Positions 1-7,536 of a stretch of 64,000 bases of DNA are shown in pieces. Within the stretch, counting starts at the first letter, position 1, and each line of letters opens with the position of its first letter. This DNA is from Lachnospira multipara LB2003. GTDB taxonomy: Bacteria; Bacillota; Clostridia; Lachnospirales; Lachnospiraceae. The stretch spans positions 1 to 64,000 of the forward strand of contig NZ_JNKW01000007.1 in the NCBI RefSeq assembly GCF_000702205.1, written 5' to 3'. The notes under the pieces are model-generated. The model worked only from the letters and a program-made list of their open reading frames with translations. It ran no database searches and was not told the origin of the DNA. The translations under genes and the position numbers were made by a program.

Positions 1-231
1 CCGGGGTGGACTGACCTCTGGTGTATCGGTTGCATTACCAAGTGCATGGCCGAGTAGCCAAGTCGGGACGGGATAAACGCTGAAGGCATCTAAGCGTGAA
101 GCCCCCCTCAAGATGAGATATCCCATACGAATGTAGTAAGACCCCTTGAAGACGACGAGGTTGATAGGCAAAAGGTGGAAGCGTGGTGACATGTGGAGCT
201 GATTTGTACTAATAGGTCGAGGGCTTAACCA
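1..231 (+). rRNA. 23S ribosomal RNA, 3' end (partial)
   Basis: The first ~230 bases match the conserved 3' end of bacterial 23S rRNA: the segment with gaaggcatctaagcgtgaagc near 80-103 and the terminal block with ctaataggtcgagggcttaacc ending at about 230. The gene begins before the window. The mature 3' end is placed by similarity to other bacterial 23S ends and could be off by a few bases. Just after it, CTTAACC (224-230) can pair with GGTTAAG (237-243), a local hairpin that could act in 3'-end processing. No 5S gene is seen before the tRNA. Confidence 0.95.
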
Positions 232-363
232 AGAAAGGTTAAGGTTTGGATAGAGAGTGAGAAATCACTGAACATAAACGAGGGTTATTCTTAGAGAATG
301 ACTTACGGATGAATATATTTAATGTGCAGTTTTGAAGGAATGAGAAAGCAATATTCCTTGTTT

Positions 364-434
364 AGGGGTGTGGTGAAGTGGTATCATAGGGGTCTCCAAA
401 ACCTTTGGTGGGAGTTCGATTCTCTCCACCCCTG
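364..434 (+). tRNA. tRNA-Trp (anticodon CCA)
   Basis: The cloverleaf can be folded by hand. Acceptor stem AGGGGTG pairs with CACCCCT, followed by discriminator G at 434. The anticodon stem GGGGT/ACCTT encloses loop CTCCAAA, giving anticodon CCA. The T arm is GGGAG-TTCGATT-CTCTC. The 3' CCA is not encoded (bases after 434 are CTAG), so it must be added by nucleotidyltransferase. It lies about 130 nt after the 23S end and is probably co-transcribed with the rRNA operon. Confidence 0.93.
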
Positions 435-440
435 CTAGCT

Positions 441-473
441 AAAGTGTTAGTCGTTGACTAGCACTTTTTTTAT
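441..473 (+). terminator. Intrinsic terminator of the rrn/tRNA-Trp unit, copy 1
   Basis: Stem 441-452 pairs with 456-467 (AAAGTGTTAGTC / GACTAGCACTTT, one G-T wobble) around loop GTT, followed by a run of T. It is the first copy of a duplicated terminator. Confidence 0.9.
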
Positions 474-494
474 GCCTTTATAGTTTTATTAGTT

Positions 495-527
495 AAAGTG
501 TTAGCCATTGACTAGCACTTTTTTTAT
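495..527 (+). terminator. Intrinsic terminator, duplicated copy 2
   Basis: Stem AAAGTGTTAG (495-504) pairs with CTAGCACTTT (512-521), followed by TTTTT. The loop differs from copy 1 (CCATTGA region). Confidence 0.85.
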
Positions 528-555
528 ACCTTTATATAGGTTTATTAATAAGATT

Positions 556-591
556 AGTTGTAATACAACTGGTATAAGTTGTCATACAAAT
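556..591 (+). promoter_or_regulatory. Tandem palindromic operator upstream of pckA
   Basis: AGTTGTAATACAACT (556-570) is a perfect 7-1-7 palindrome. A second, 13/15-matching copy AGTTGTCATACAAAT lies at 577-591. The centres (563 and 584) are 21 bp apart, two helical turns, so two dimers would sit on the same DNA face. The same palindrome occurs before leuB at 50963. The regulator is unknown; the TTGTA-TACAA symmetry resembles GntR- or MarR-family sites, but that is only a guess. The pair lies upstream of the -35, a position usual for an activator. Confidence 0.6.
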
Positions 592-614
592 TTTATTTCC
601 TAGTTAGAAATCTA

Positions 615-642
615 TTGATTTTATTAATCTTTTATGTATAAT
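615..642 (+). promoter_or_regulatory. pckA promoter
   Basis: -35 TTGATT (615-620), 16-bp spacer, -10 TATAAT (637-642). Transcription should start near 649, about 48 nt before the pckA start codon. Confidence 0.7.
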
Positions 643-696
643 AGGAATTAAGTTGTTTAAATTCTAACAATATTAAATATAAAGAGAGGTTTTAAT

Positions 697-2310
697 ATGG
701 CATCAATTGATTTAAGCAAGTATGGGATTACAGGAGCTACAGAAGTAGTTTACAACCCATCTTATGAAGAACTTTATAAGGCAGAAACAGATCCAAGTCT
801 TACAGGTTTTGATAAGGGACAAGAAACTGAACTTGGCGCTGTTAATGTTATGACAGGTATCTATACAGGACGTTCTCCTAAAGATAAGTTTATTGTAATG
901 GATGAGAAATCTAAGGATACTGTTTGGTGGACATCAGAAGAATATCCTAACGATAACCATCCAGCTTCACAGGAAGCTTGGGAAGCTTGCAAGAAGTTAG
1001 CAGTTGAAGAACTTTCTGGTAAGAAGTTATATGTAGTTGATGGATTCTGTGGCGCAAATAAGGGTACACGTCTTGCAGTAAGATTCATCATGGAAGTAGC
1101 TTGGCAGGCACATTTTGTAAGAAATATGTTCATTAAGCCAACAGCAGAAGAAGAAGCTAACTTCGAACCTAACTTTGTAATCTACAATGCTTCAAAGGCT
1201 AAGGTTACTAATTACAAGGAATTAGGTCTTAATTCAGAAACAGCTGTTTTATTTAACGTATCTAGCCGTGAACAGGTAATTCTTAATACATGGTACGGTG
1301 GAGAAATGAAGAAGGGTATGTTCTCAATGCAGAACTACTTCTTACCACTTAATGGTATGGCTTCAATGCACTGTTCAGCTAACACAGATATGGAAGGTAA
1401 GCACACAGCAATCTTCTTTGGTCTTTCAGGTACAGGTAAGACAACTCTTTCAACAGATCCTAAGAGATTATTAATCGGTGATGATGAACATGGTTGGGAT
1501 GATAATGGTGTATTCAACCTTGAAGGTGGTTGCTATGCTAAGGTTATCGGTCTTGATAAGGAATCAGAACCAGATATTTACAATGCAATTAAGAGAAATG
1601 CTCTTTTAGAGAATGTTACAGTTGATGCTAATGGTAAGATTGATTTTAATGATAAGAGTGTTACAGAGAATACTCGTGTATCATATCCAATCGATCATAT
1701 TGATAAGATTGCTCAGAAGGTTAATAAGATTTCTTCAGGTCCAGATGCTGATAATGTTATTTTCCTTTCAGCTGATGCTTTCGGAGTACTTCCTCCAGTA
1801 TCTATTCTTACACCAGAGCAGACAAAGTATTATTTCCTTTCAGGATTTACAGCTAAGCTTGCTGGTACAGAAAGAGGAATTACAGAACCTACACCAACAT
1901 TCTCAGCTTGCTTCGGTCAGGCTTTCCTTGAGCTTCACCCAACAAAGTATGCTGAAGAACTTGTAAAGAAGATGGAAAAGAGTGGTGCTAAGGCTTACTT
2001 AGTTAACACAGGTTGGAATGGAACAGGTAAGAGAATTTCAATTAAGGATACTCGTGGTATTATTGATGCAATTCTTTCAGGTGATGTTCTTAAGGCTCCA
2101 ACTAAGAAGATTCCTTACTTCGATTTCGAAGTTCCTACAGAACTTCCAGGTGTTGATACAGGTATCTTAGATCCTAGAGATACATATGCTGATGCAGCTG
2201 AATGGGATAAGAAGGCTAAGGATCTTGCAGAAAGATTTGTTAAGAACTTCAAGAAGTACGAGACAAACGATGCTGGTAAGGCATTAGTTGCAGCTGGTCC
2301 TCAGTTATAA
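697..2310 (+). CDS. pckA: Phosphoenolpyruvate carboxykinase (ATP)
   Basis: This is the ATP-dependent PEP carboxykinase, which interconverts oxaloacetate + ATP and PEP + CO2 + ADP in the cytoplasm. In anaerobes it may run in the CO2-fixing direction. At 537 aa it has the family's usual length. The N-terminal part carries [10 protein letters not shown] (residues ~54-63, oxaloacetate site); the nucleotide site has the P-loop [12 protein letters not shown] (~242-252) followed by GDDEHGW (~260, kinase-2 motif) and a conserved region with [10 protein letters not shown] (~440). The start ATG follows GAGAGG at a normal distance. Codons are strongly biased (AAG, GGT, CTT), as in nifJ, which suggests high expression. 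It is monocistronic, with its own promoter, paired palindromes upstream and a terminator at 2354. Confidence 0.97.
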   Translation: MASIDLSKYGITGATEVVYNPSYEELYKAETDPSLTGFDKGQETELGAVNVMTGIYTGRSPKDKFIVMDEKSKDTVWWTSEEYPNDNHPASQEAWEACKKLAVEELSGKKLYVVDGFCGANKGTRLAVRFIMEVAWQAHFVRNMFIKPTAEEEANFEPNFVIYNASKAKVTNYKELGLNSETAVLFNVSSREQVILNTWYGGEMKKGMFSMQNYFLPLNGMASMHCSANTDMEGKHTAIFFGLSGTGKTTLSTDPKRLLIGDDEHGWDDNGVFNLEGGCYAKVIGLDKESEPDIYNAIKRNALLENVTVDANGKIDFNDKSVTENTRVSYPIDHIDKIAQKVNKISSGPDADNVIFLSADAFGVLPPVSILTPEQTKYYFLSGFTAKLAGTERGITEPTPTFSACFGQAFLELHPTKYAEELVKKMEKSGAKAYLVNTGWNGTGKRISIKDTRGIIDAILSGDVLKAPTKKIPYFDFEVPTELPGVDTGILDPRDTYADAAEWDKKAKDLAERFVKNFKKYETNDAGKALVAAGPQL

Positions 2311-2353
2311 TTTGAATTATATTGTAATATATTGAATTTAATAGTTGTTAGGT

Positions 2354-2388
2354 ATGCCTTGGTCAGATTTGGCCAAGGCATTTTTTAT
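2354..2388 (+). terminator. pckA intrinsic terminator
   Basis: ATGCCTTGG (2354-2362) pairs perfectly with CCAAGGCAT (2373-2381), followed by a T-run. Confidence 0.92.
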
Positions 2389-2527
2389 TTTTTAAAAATT
2401 GGGGGATTGTTTTTTTAAAAAAGTTTTTAAAGGAACAATTTTATTAGATTTTATAAAATGTTTCTTTACTATTGATGGGTAAAATGGTATTCTACCACAG
2501 TAGGATTAAATCTGAAAGGTGATAAAA

Positions 2528-2776
2528 ATGGTAGATAGTCGTAATTTTAAGAACTTTAATAACAAGAATAGTAGAGGAGTATCTGATAATTTAAAGAAGA
2601 ATAAATGGATACCTTTTGTAGTTATTGTTGCATTAGCAATTGCTTTAATTGCATTAAATTATTTTATGATGGACATTTTACAGTGGGCAAATGAGTCAAT
2701 GCAAACAACACCAACAGGAACTGAAGAAAGTTCCACAGAACTTGTAAATTTTGCGCGAGTAATGATTGGATTATAA
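2528..2776 (+). CDS. Small single-pass membrane protein, unknown function
   Basis: The product is 82 aa. I chose ATG 2528 because AAAGGTG (2515-2521) lies 6 nt upstream; a longer in-frame GTG start at 2519 overlaps that ribosome site. The basic, Asn-rich N-terminus (about 30 residues) is followed by one hydrophobic segment (PFVVIVALAIALIALNYFMM, about residues 33-53) and a Thr/Glu/Ser-rich tail. By the positive-inside rule the N-terminus is cytoplasmic and the tail outside. I do not recognise the family. A strong terminator follows at 2819, so it appears to be a single-gene unit between pckA and arcC. Confidence 0.65.
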   Translation: MVDSRNFKNFNNKNSRGVSDNLKKNKWIPFVVIVALAIALIALNYFMMDILQWANESMQTTPTGTEESSTELVNFARVMIGL

Positions 2777-2818
2777 ATATAATCAATTCATGTGAATAAA
2801 TAAAAAATAATAATCATG

Positions 2819-2892
2819 CTGACCTTTTAAAAATTCTTTCTATACTTTTGATTGTATAAAAATTTTTAGAGTTTTTTAAGGTCAGTATTTTT
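2819..2892 (+). terminator. Long intrinsic terminator
   Basis: CTGACCTT (2819-2826) pairs with AAGGTCAG (2878-2885). The stem continues through A/T-rich arms (AAAAATTCT.. against AATTTTTAGAG..), and TATTTTT follows. Confidence 0.8.
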
Positions 2893-3064
2893 AATTTTCA
2901 GACAAAATATAAAAAAATAACTTAGAAATAAATTTTTTTTTGAGAGAATATTTTAAAAAATTAATTGCAAATAACTGACATAATTCCATCTTTATATGAA
3001 AAAAATATCAATCCAAAGAAAAACTATTATGAGAGAAAATGATTATAATGTTTGTGTTTTTTGC

Positions 3065-3093
3065 TTGCACCGGATTTGGGGATAAACTATAAT
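3065..3093 (+). promoter_or_regulatory. arcC promoter
   Basis: -35 TTGCAC (3065-3070), 17-bp spacer, -10 TATAAT (3088-3093). It lies inside the longest possible reading frame of arcC, which supports the downstream start at 3130. The preceding ~170 bases (2893-3064) are very A/T-rich and show no other feature. Confidence 0.72.
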
Positions 3094-3129
3094 GTAAGCA
3101 TAGTTAATAATATTGGGAGGGTCTTATAT

Positions 3130-4068
3130 ATGGATAATAAGAGAGTTGTTGTTGCGCTTGGAAGAAATGCTTTCGGTACAACTTTTAATGAACAAAAAAT
3201 AAATGTTGCTAAGGCAGCTAAAGCTATTGCAGATTTAGTCGAGGATAAGTATCAGGTTGTTGTTACACACAGTAATGGCCCACAGGTTGGTATGATTCAG
3301 ACTGCTATGACAGAATATGCTAGATTAGAGCCTGAGGATAGAACTGTAGCTCCAATGTCCGTATGTGGCGCTATGAGCGAGGGTTATATAGGATATGATT
3401 TACAGAATGCAATACGTGAGGAATTGCTAAATAGAGGTATTTATAAGACAGTTTCAACGGTTATAACACAGGTTAGAGTTGATCCTTTTGACGAGGCTTT
3501 TTCAAACCCTACTAAGGTTATTGGTAGATATATGACTAAGGAAGAGGCTGAAGCTGAGGAAGAGAAGGGAAATCATGTAATTGAGGAAGAACCTGGTAGA
3601 TTTAGAAGAATCATTGCAGCACCAATGCCAATAGATATTTACGAGATTGATGCTATTAGAGCACTTCTTGATGCAGGACAGGTTGTTATTGCTGCAGGTG
3701 GTGGCGGAATTCCTGTATTACAGCAAGGAACACATCTAAAGGGTGCTTCAGCTATTATTGAGAAGGACTACACAGCAGCTAAATTAGCAGAATTTACAGG
3801 AGCTAAGACACTTTTATTCTTAACAGCTGCAGACAAGCTTAAGATTGGTATTGATACAGACAATGAAGAAGAAGTAGATGATATTAAGGCTGAGGCTTTA
3901 ATTAAGCACATAAAGGAAGGCAATTTCCCAGCTATTACTACTCTTCCAAAAGTAGATGCATCTGTAAGATTTGTAACAGCAATTGAGGATTCTAAGGCTA
4001 TTATTGCTAATCTTGAGAAGGCAAGAGAAGCTGTTAATGGCAAGTCAGGCACAACAATTACAGCATAG
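3130..4068 (+). CDS. arcC: Carbamate kinase
   Basis: The enzyme transfers phosphate between carbamoyl phosphate and ADP, yielding ATP in fermentative catabolism of arginine, citrulline or purine derivatives. It is 312 aa, the usual size, of the amino-acid-kinase fold. Visible motifs are an N-terminal VVVALGRNAFG (the family's GGNA loop, here GRNA), THSNGPQVG (~residue 46), AAGGGGIPV (~188) and KDYTAAKLAE. ATG 3130 is preceded by TTGGGAGGG; an in-frame ATG at 3052 would put the promoter inside the gene and was rejected. No arginine deiminase or carbamoyltransferase gene is adjacent, so the source of carbamoyl phosphate is not shown here. The stop codon lies in the first unit of a 26-bp tandem repeat. 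Confidence 0.93.
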   Translation: MDNKRVVVALGRNAFGTTFNEQKINVAKAAKAIADLVEDKYQVVVTHSNGPQVGMIQTAMTEYARLEPEDRTVAPMSVCGAMSEGYIGYDLQNAIREELLNRGIYKTVSTVITQVRVDPFDEAFSNPTKVIGRYMTKEEAEAEEEKGNHVIEEEPGRFRRIIAAPMPIDIYEIDAIRALLDAGQVVIAAGGGGIPVLQQGTHLKGASAIIEKDYTAAKLAEFTGAKTLLFLTAADKLKIGIDTDNEEEVDDIKAEALIKHIKEGNFPAITTLPKVDASVRFVTAIEDSKAIIANLEKAREAVNGKSGTTITA

Positions 4069-4140
4069 CAGCTAAGATAAATATTAAGGCATAGAAGTTA
4101 AGATAAATGTTAAGGCATAGAAGTTTAGATAATTCTATGG
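4064..4140 (+). repeat. 26-bp tandem repeat, 3 units, overlapping the arcC stop
   Basis: Units at 4064-4089, 4090-4115 and 4116-4140 share CATAGAAGTTAAGATAAA and TTAAGG. The TAG of unit 1 is the arcC stop codon, so the array grew from the gene's end into the 3' UTR. Confidence 0.85.
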
Positions 4141-4187
4141 ATAATAAATACAAAAATTATATTTAACAATTAATTTTAGAAAAAATA

Positions 4188-4236
4188 AAGTCATGTATTA
4201 GATTTAAGATAGATTTAATACATGGCTTATTTTTTT
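4188..4236 (+). terminator. arcC intrinsic terminator
   Basis: AAGTCATGTATTA (4188-4200) pairs with TAATACATGGCTT (4216-4228) with one wobble, followed by ATTTTTTT. Confidence 0.85.
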
Positions 4237-4574
4237 GTGCAAAAAATTGTAGATGATTGAATTCTAGAGATTTTTTATAAACTGCTATTTTTTAAAGTTT
4301 CCCTGAAAAAATTAAAGAATTTAGCTTATATAAAAAACTCATTTTTATTTTGCAAAAACTTTTCATGGAAGAAATACAGATAAATAGTAAACTAGAAATG
4401 GAAACTGTTACCATCGGAATAAAAACACTACTTTACAAAGGGTTTTTATTTTGATAATATGCATTTGCACTCGCTTGTTTGACACGATATCTAATTACTA
4501 AACTGAAGTGAACTATTAATAAGCCAAGTATAAGGATTTTATTTTCTAAAAAGATTAGTAACAAAAAAGCGTGG

Positions 4575-4776
4575 TAAACAAAAGAGAATATTAAACAAAG
4601 GAGAATGTTAAACAAAGGAGAGTAATAAACAAAGGAGAATGTTAAACAAAGGAGAGTAATAAACAAAGGAGAGTAATAAACAAAGGAGAGTAATAAACAA
4701 AGGAGAGTAATAAACGAAAGAGAGTAATAAACAAAAGAGAATATTAAACAAAAAAGTATTAAACAAAAGAAAGCGA
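4575..4776 (+). repeat. 17-bp minisatellite, about 12 units
   Basis: A head-to-tail array with consensus TAAACAAAGGAGAGTAA. Ten exact-length units start at 4575, 4592, 4609, 4626, 4643, 4660, 4677, 4694, 4711 and 4728, with two degenerate units after (4745, 4760). Units at 4643, 4660, 4677 and 4694 are identical; those at 4592 and 4626 end in AATGT; the outer ones (4575, 4711, 4728) have AAAGAGA instead of AAGGAGA. Degeneration towards both ends and identity in the middle is typical of expansion by slippage or unequal exchange. 17 is not a multiple of 3 and TAA recurs, so it is non-coding. The surrounding gene-free sequence (4237-4574, 4777-5022) shows no gene that I can support. Confidence 0.95.
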
Positions 4777-5022
4777 TTAAGAATAGAAACTAAGAATTAA
4801 TTGGATCTGTTTTAAAAGATTAGCTAAGAAACATATGATTTTACCTAGTTTACAAAAGAGTGATTTGTAAGTTTACGAAAGAAAAAGCAATATAGAGTAT
4901 TCGTGAAAGGTTATGAATTGTAAAGAATACAATTTTTAGAAATTATAAATACAGAATACAGTTATTGTGGGGAAAACTTAATATTTTAAGAAGTAACAAA
5001 AAATTAAATCTGTTGGGTATAT

Positions 5023-5067
5023 GTGTAAATCTCCGCAATTAGATCGATTTATACGCAGATTTAGCAC
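5023..5067 (+). promoter_or_regulatory. Stem-loop in the 5' leader of the 135-aa gene
   Basis: GTGTAAATCT..GC (5023 onward) can pair with GCAGATTTAGCAC (5055-5067) with small bulges. The structure ends about 12 nt before the GGGAGGT ribosome site. It may modulate translation; its function is unknown. Confidence 0.4.
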
Positions 5068-5093
5068 AAGATAAACGTCGGGAGGTAGCAAAG

Positions 5094-5501
5094 ATGCTTT
5101 ATTTAGGAAGTAATGACTCTGTTATAAGTAACTTCAACATTACTAAGATGTTTGAGGATTTTTTCTATAATATTTTCAATATTAAGGATATGTGGAATAG
5201 TATAACTTTCGATGAAATTGAGAATATGATGTGTGGGCATGAGATGATTATAGTTTCATTAGATGAATCTGTAATTTATAGTGAAAAGGGTAGAAAATAC
5301 CTGGATATGGTTCGTAAACTCTTAAAGCGTAATGCTATTCGAGTTAGATTTTTAATGTATGATTATGAAGAATTACCTAAAGCTTTATCATGGATTGTAG
5401 ATCGTTACGGTAACTTCGTTCAGATTTTAAGAAGCAAGGATGATCCATTTGATGTATTTTTTAAATACACATTTCCAAATGTTTTATTAAGTGAGGGTTA
5501 A
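5094..5501 (+). CDS. Conserved-looking hypothetical protein (135 aa)
   Basis: The ATG is preceded by CGGGAGGTAGC, a strong ribosome site, so the gene is very likely real. The protein is soluble, acidic and aromatic-rich with no signal peptide or membrane segment. The order of predicted elements (EMIIVSLDESVIYSEKG, then KRNAIRVRFLMYDYEELPKA) suggests alternating beta strands and helices in the second half, but I recognise no family. It is transcribed alone: about 860 bp of repeat-rich gene-free DNA precede it after the arcC terminator, and a strong terminator follows. No function is proposed. Confidence 0.7.
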   Translation: MLYLGSNDSVISNFNITKMFEDFFYNIFNIKDMWNSITFDEIENMMCGHEMIIVSLDESVIYSEKGRKYLDMVRKLLKRNAIRVRFLMYDYEELPKALSWIVDRYGNFVQILRSKDDPFDVFFKYTFPNVLLSEG

Positions 5502-5524
5502 AAAGAGATAGATTATTAAATATT

Positions 5525-5570
5525 CATGGCTTTAATGGGGTTTAATCCTGTGTTAAAGCCATGATTTTTG
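5525..5570 (+). terminator. Intrinsic terminator
   Basis: CATGGCTTTAA (5525-5535) pairs perfectly with TTAAAGCCATG (5553-5563), followed by ATTTTTG. Confidence 0.88.
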
Positions 5571-5576
5571 TTTTAC

Positions 5577-5605
5577 TTGCATTTAGTAAGGGAAACCACT
5601 ATAAT
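5577..5605 (+). promoter_or_regulatory. Promoter of the ABC-F gene
   Basis: -35 TTGCAT (5577-5582), 17-bp spacer, -10 TATAAT (5600-5605). It leaves a leader of about 80 nt before ATG 5694. Confidence 0.72.
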
Positions 5606-5693
5606 TATTATGTTTGTGCTTTAATGGCGCATTGACTGTTAATTTTGATAAGAAGAGATATTTAGATTTCTCTATTTGGAGGTATTAAATTAG

Positions 5694-7331
5694 ATGATTA
5701 GTGCGAATAACGTAACATTAAGAATTGGTAAAAAAGCTCTTTTTGAAGATGTTAATATTAAGTTTACAGAAGGCAACTGTTATGGTCTTATTGGAGCTAA
5801 TGGTGCTGGTAAGTCAACTTTCCTTAAGATATTAACTGGTCAGATTGAACCTAGTAAAGGTGATGTTTCAATTACACCAGGCCAGAGACTATCATTCTTA
5901 GAGCAGGATCACTTTAAGTATGATGAATATTCTGTACTTGATACAGTAATTATGGGTAATGCAAGACTTTATGAAATCATGAAGGAGAAGGAAGCAATTT
6001 ATGCTAAGGAAGACTTTACTGAAGAAGATGGTAATAAGGCTTCTGAATTAGAGGCAGAATTTGCTGATATGAATGGTTGGGAAGCTGAATCAGATGCTGC
6101 TCAGTTACTTAATGGTTTAGGTGTTGAAACTGAGAACCATTATAAGATGATGAGCGAACTTGATGGTTCATTAAAGGTTAAAGTCTTACTTGCTAAGGCT
6201 TTATTTGGTAACCCTGATATCTTACTTCTTGATGAGCCTACTAACCACTTAGATTTAGATGCTATTGCTTGGTTAGAAGAATTCTTAATTAACTTTGATA
6301 ATACTGTTATTGTTGTTTCACATGATAGATATTTCCTTAATAAGGTTTGTACACATATTGCTGATATCGATTATGCTAAGATTCAGTTATATGCTGGTAA
6401 CTACGATTTCTGGTATGAATCAAGCCAGTTGCTTATTAAGCAGATGAAGGAAGCTAACAAGAAGAAGGAAGAGAAGATTAAGGAATTACAGGACTTTATT
6501 CAGAGATTCTCTGCTAATGCTTCTAAGTCTAAGCAGGCTACATCTAGAAAGAGAGCATTAGAGAAGATCGAGCTTGATGAAATCAGACCTTCTTCAAGAA
6601 AGTACCCATATATTGACTTTAGACCACAAAGAGAAATCGGTAATGAAGTTTTACAGGTTGAGGGTATTTCTAAGACTATTGATGGCGTTAAGGTTTTAGA
6701 TAATGTATCATTTATCGTTAACCATGATGATAAGATTGCTTTTGTAGGTTCTAATGAGCTTGCTACAACAACACTTTTTAATATTATTACAGGTCAGATG
6801 GAACCAGATGAAGGTAGCTATAAGTGGGGTGTTACAACATCTCAGGGATACTTCCCTAAGGATTCAGCTGCTGAATTTAATAGAGAAGATACAATTGTTG
6901 AATGGCTTACACAGTATTCACCAGATCCAGATCCAACATATGTTAGAGGATTCCTTGGAAGAATGTTATTTGCTGGTGATGATGGTGTTAAGAAGGTTAA
7001 GGTATTATCAGGTGGTGAGAAGGTAAGATGTTTACTTTCTAAGATGATGATTATGGGTTGCAACTGTTTAGTATTTGATGATCCTACTAACCACTTAGAT
7101 ATGGAATCAATCACTGCACTTAACAATGCATTAATTAAGTTTAGTGGTGTTGTAATCTTTACTTCACACGATCATCAGTTTATTCAGACTACAGCTAACA
7201 GAATTATGGAAATTGTTCCATCAGGTCAGTTAATTGATAAGATTACAACTTATGATGAATACCTTGAAAGTGATGAAATGGCTAGAAAGCGTCAGGGATT
7301 TGCAGATGCTGCATCAGAGGATGAAGACTAA
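5694..7331 (+). CDS. ABC-F family ATPase (YkpA/YbiT-like) with a degenerate second ATP site
   Basis: This is a 545-aa soluble protein with two ABC ATPase domains and no membrane segments, the ABC-F layout of ribosome-binding translation factors. Domain 1 has a canonical P-loop GANGAGKS (~34-41) and Walker B LLLDEPTNHLD (~178-188), but its signature is SELDGSLKVK instead of LSGG-Q/E. The ~80-residue charged linker (~240-315) matches the P-site tRNA interaction motif region. Domain 2 has GSNELATTTLF (~351-361) where a P-loop should be (no GK-S/T), a canonical signature LSGGEKVR (~437-444), and LVFDDPTNHLD, with Asp in place of the catalytic Glu. Site 1 (P-loop 1 + signature 2) is therefore intact and site 2 degenerate. 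A ribosome-associated role is inferred from family. Confidence 0.88.
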   Translation: MISANNVTLRIGKKALFEDVNIKFTEGNCYGLIGANGAGKSTFLKILTGQIEPSKGDVSITPGQRLSFLEQDHFKYDEYSVLDTVIMGNARLYEIMKEKEAIYAKEDFTEEDGNKASELEAEFADMNGWEAESDAAQLLNGLGVETENHYKMMSELDGSLKVKVLLAKALFGNPDILLLDEPTNHLDLDAIAWLEEFLINFDNTVIVVSHDRYFLNKVCTHIADIDYAKIQLYAGNYDFWYESSQLLIKQMKEANKKKEEKIKELQDFIQRFSANASKSKQATSRKRALEKIELDEIRPSSRKYPYIDFRPQREIGNEVLQVEGISKTIDGVKVLDNVSFIVNHDDKIAFVGSNELATTTLFNIITGQMEPDEGSYKWGVTTSQGYFPKDSAAEFNREDTIVEWLTQYSPDPDPTYVRGFLGRMLFAGDDGVKKVKVLSGGEKVRCLLSKMMIMGCNCLVFDDPTNHLDMESITALNNALIKFSGVVIFTSHDHQFIQTTANRIMEIVPSGQLIDKITTYDEYLESDEMARKRQGFADAASEDED

Positions 7332-7437
7332 TTAATATTAGATTTTTAAATGCAGTGACTTAAAGCGATGCAGCTTTTGAATAATAAGTAAAGCTGATTT
7401 AGAATAAGCACTTTACAAATAATATATTATAAACTTT

Positions 7438-7480
7438 AGGAAGTGAGATGCATATTTGCATTTCGCTTCCTTGTTTTACT
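7438..7480 (+). terminator. Intrinsic terminator after the ABC-F gene
   Basis: AGGAAGTGAGATGCA (7438-7452) pairs with TGCATTTCGCTTCCT (7457-7471) with two wobbles, followed by TGTTTTACTTTT. Confidence 0.82.
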
Positions 7481-7500
7481 TTTACTCTATATGTTATAAT
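7471..7500 (+). promoter_or_regulatory. ftsK promoter
   Basis: -35 TTGTTT (7471-7476), 18-bp spacer, -10 TATAAT (7495-7500). It overlaps the T-rich tail of the preceding terminator. Confidence 0.6.
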
Positions 7501-7536
7501 TAATAAGTTTAAAGGATATTTACGGGAGGGAGCTAA

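Larger units (their letters stand above)
436..545 (+). repeat. Tandem duplication (~54 bp x 2) carrying the terminator
   Basis: Unit 1 (436-489) and unit 2 (490-545) are nearly identical. Each has TAG(C/T)TAAAGTGTTAG, a short loop, CTAGCACTTTTTTTAT, CCTTTATA and a TTTATT tail. They differ by a few substitutions and a small insertion. Both copies keep the hairpin plus T-run, so the duplication creates two terminators in series. Confidence 0.88.

Noticed and set aside
3052-3129. 26-residue N-terminal extension of arcC
   Set aside because: A good promoter (3065-3093) lies inside it, and the TTGGGAGGG ribosome site points to ATG 3130.
4433-4666. Minus-strand frame of 77 aa across the minisatellite
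   Set aside because: It is an artefact of the 17-bp repeat: no ribosome site, low complexity, and the frame rotates through all phases.
4575-4776. CRISPR array
   Set aside because: Units are 17 bp, directly adjacent without spacers, and no cas genes are present.
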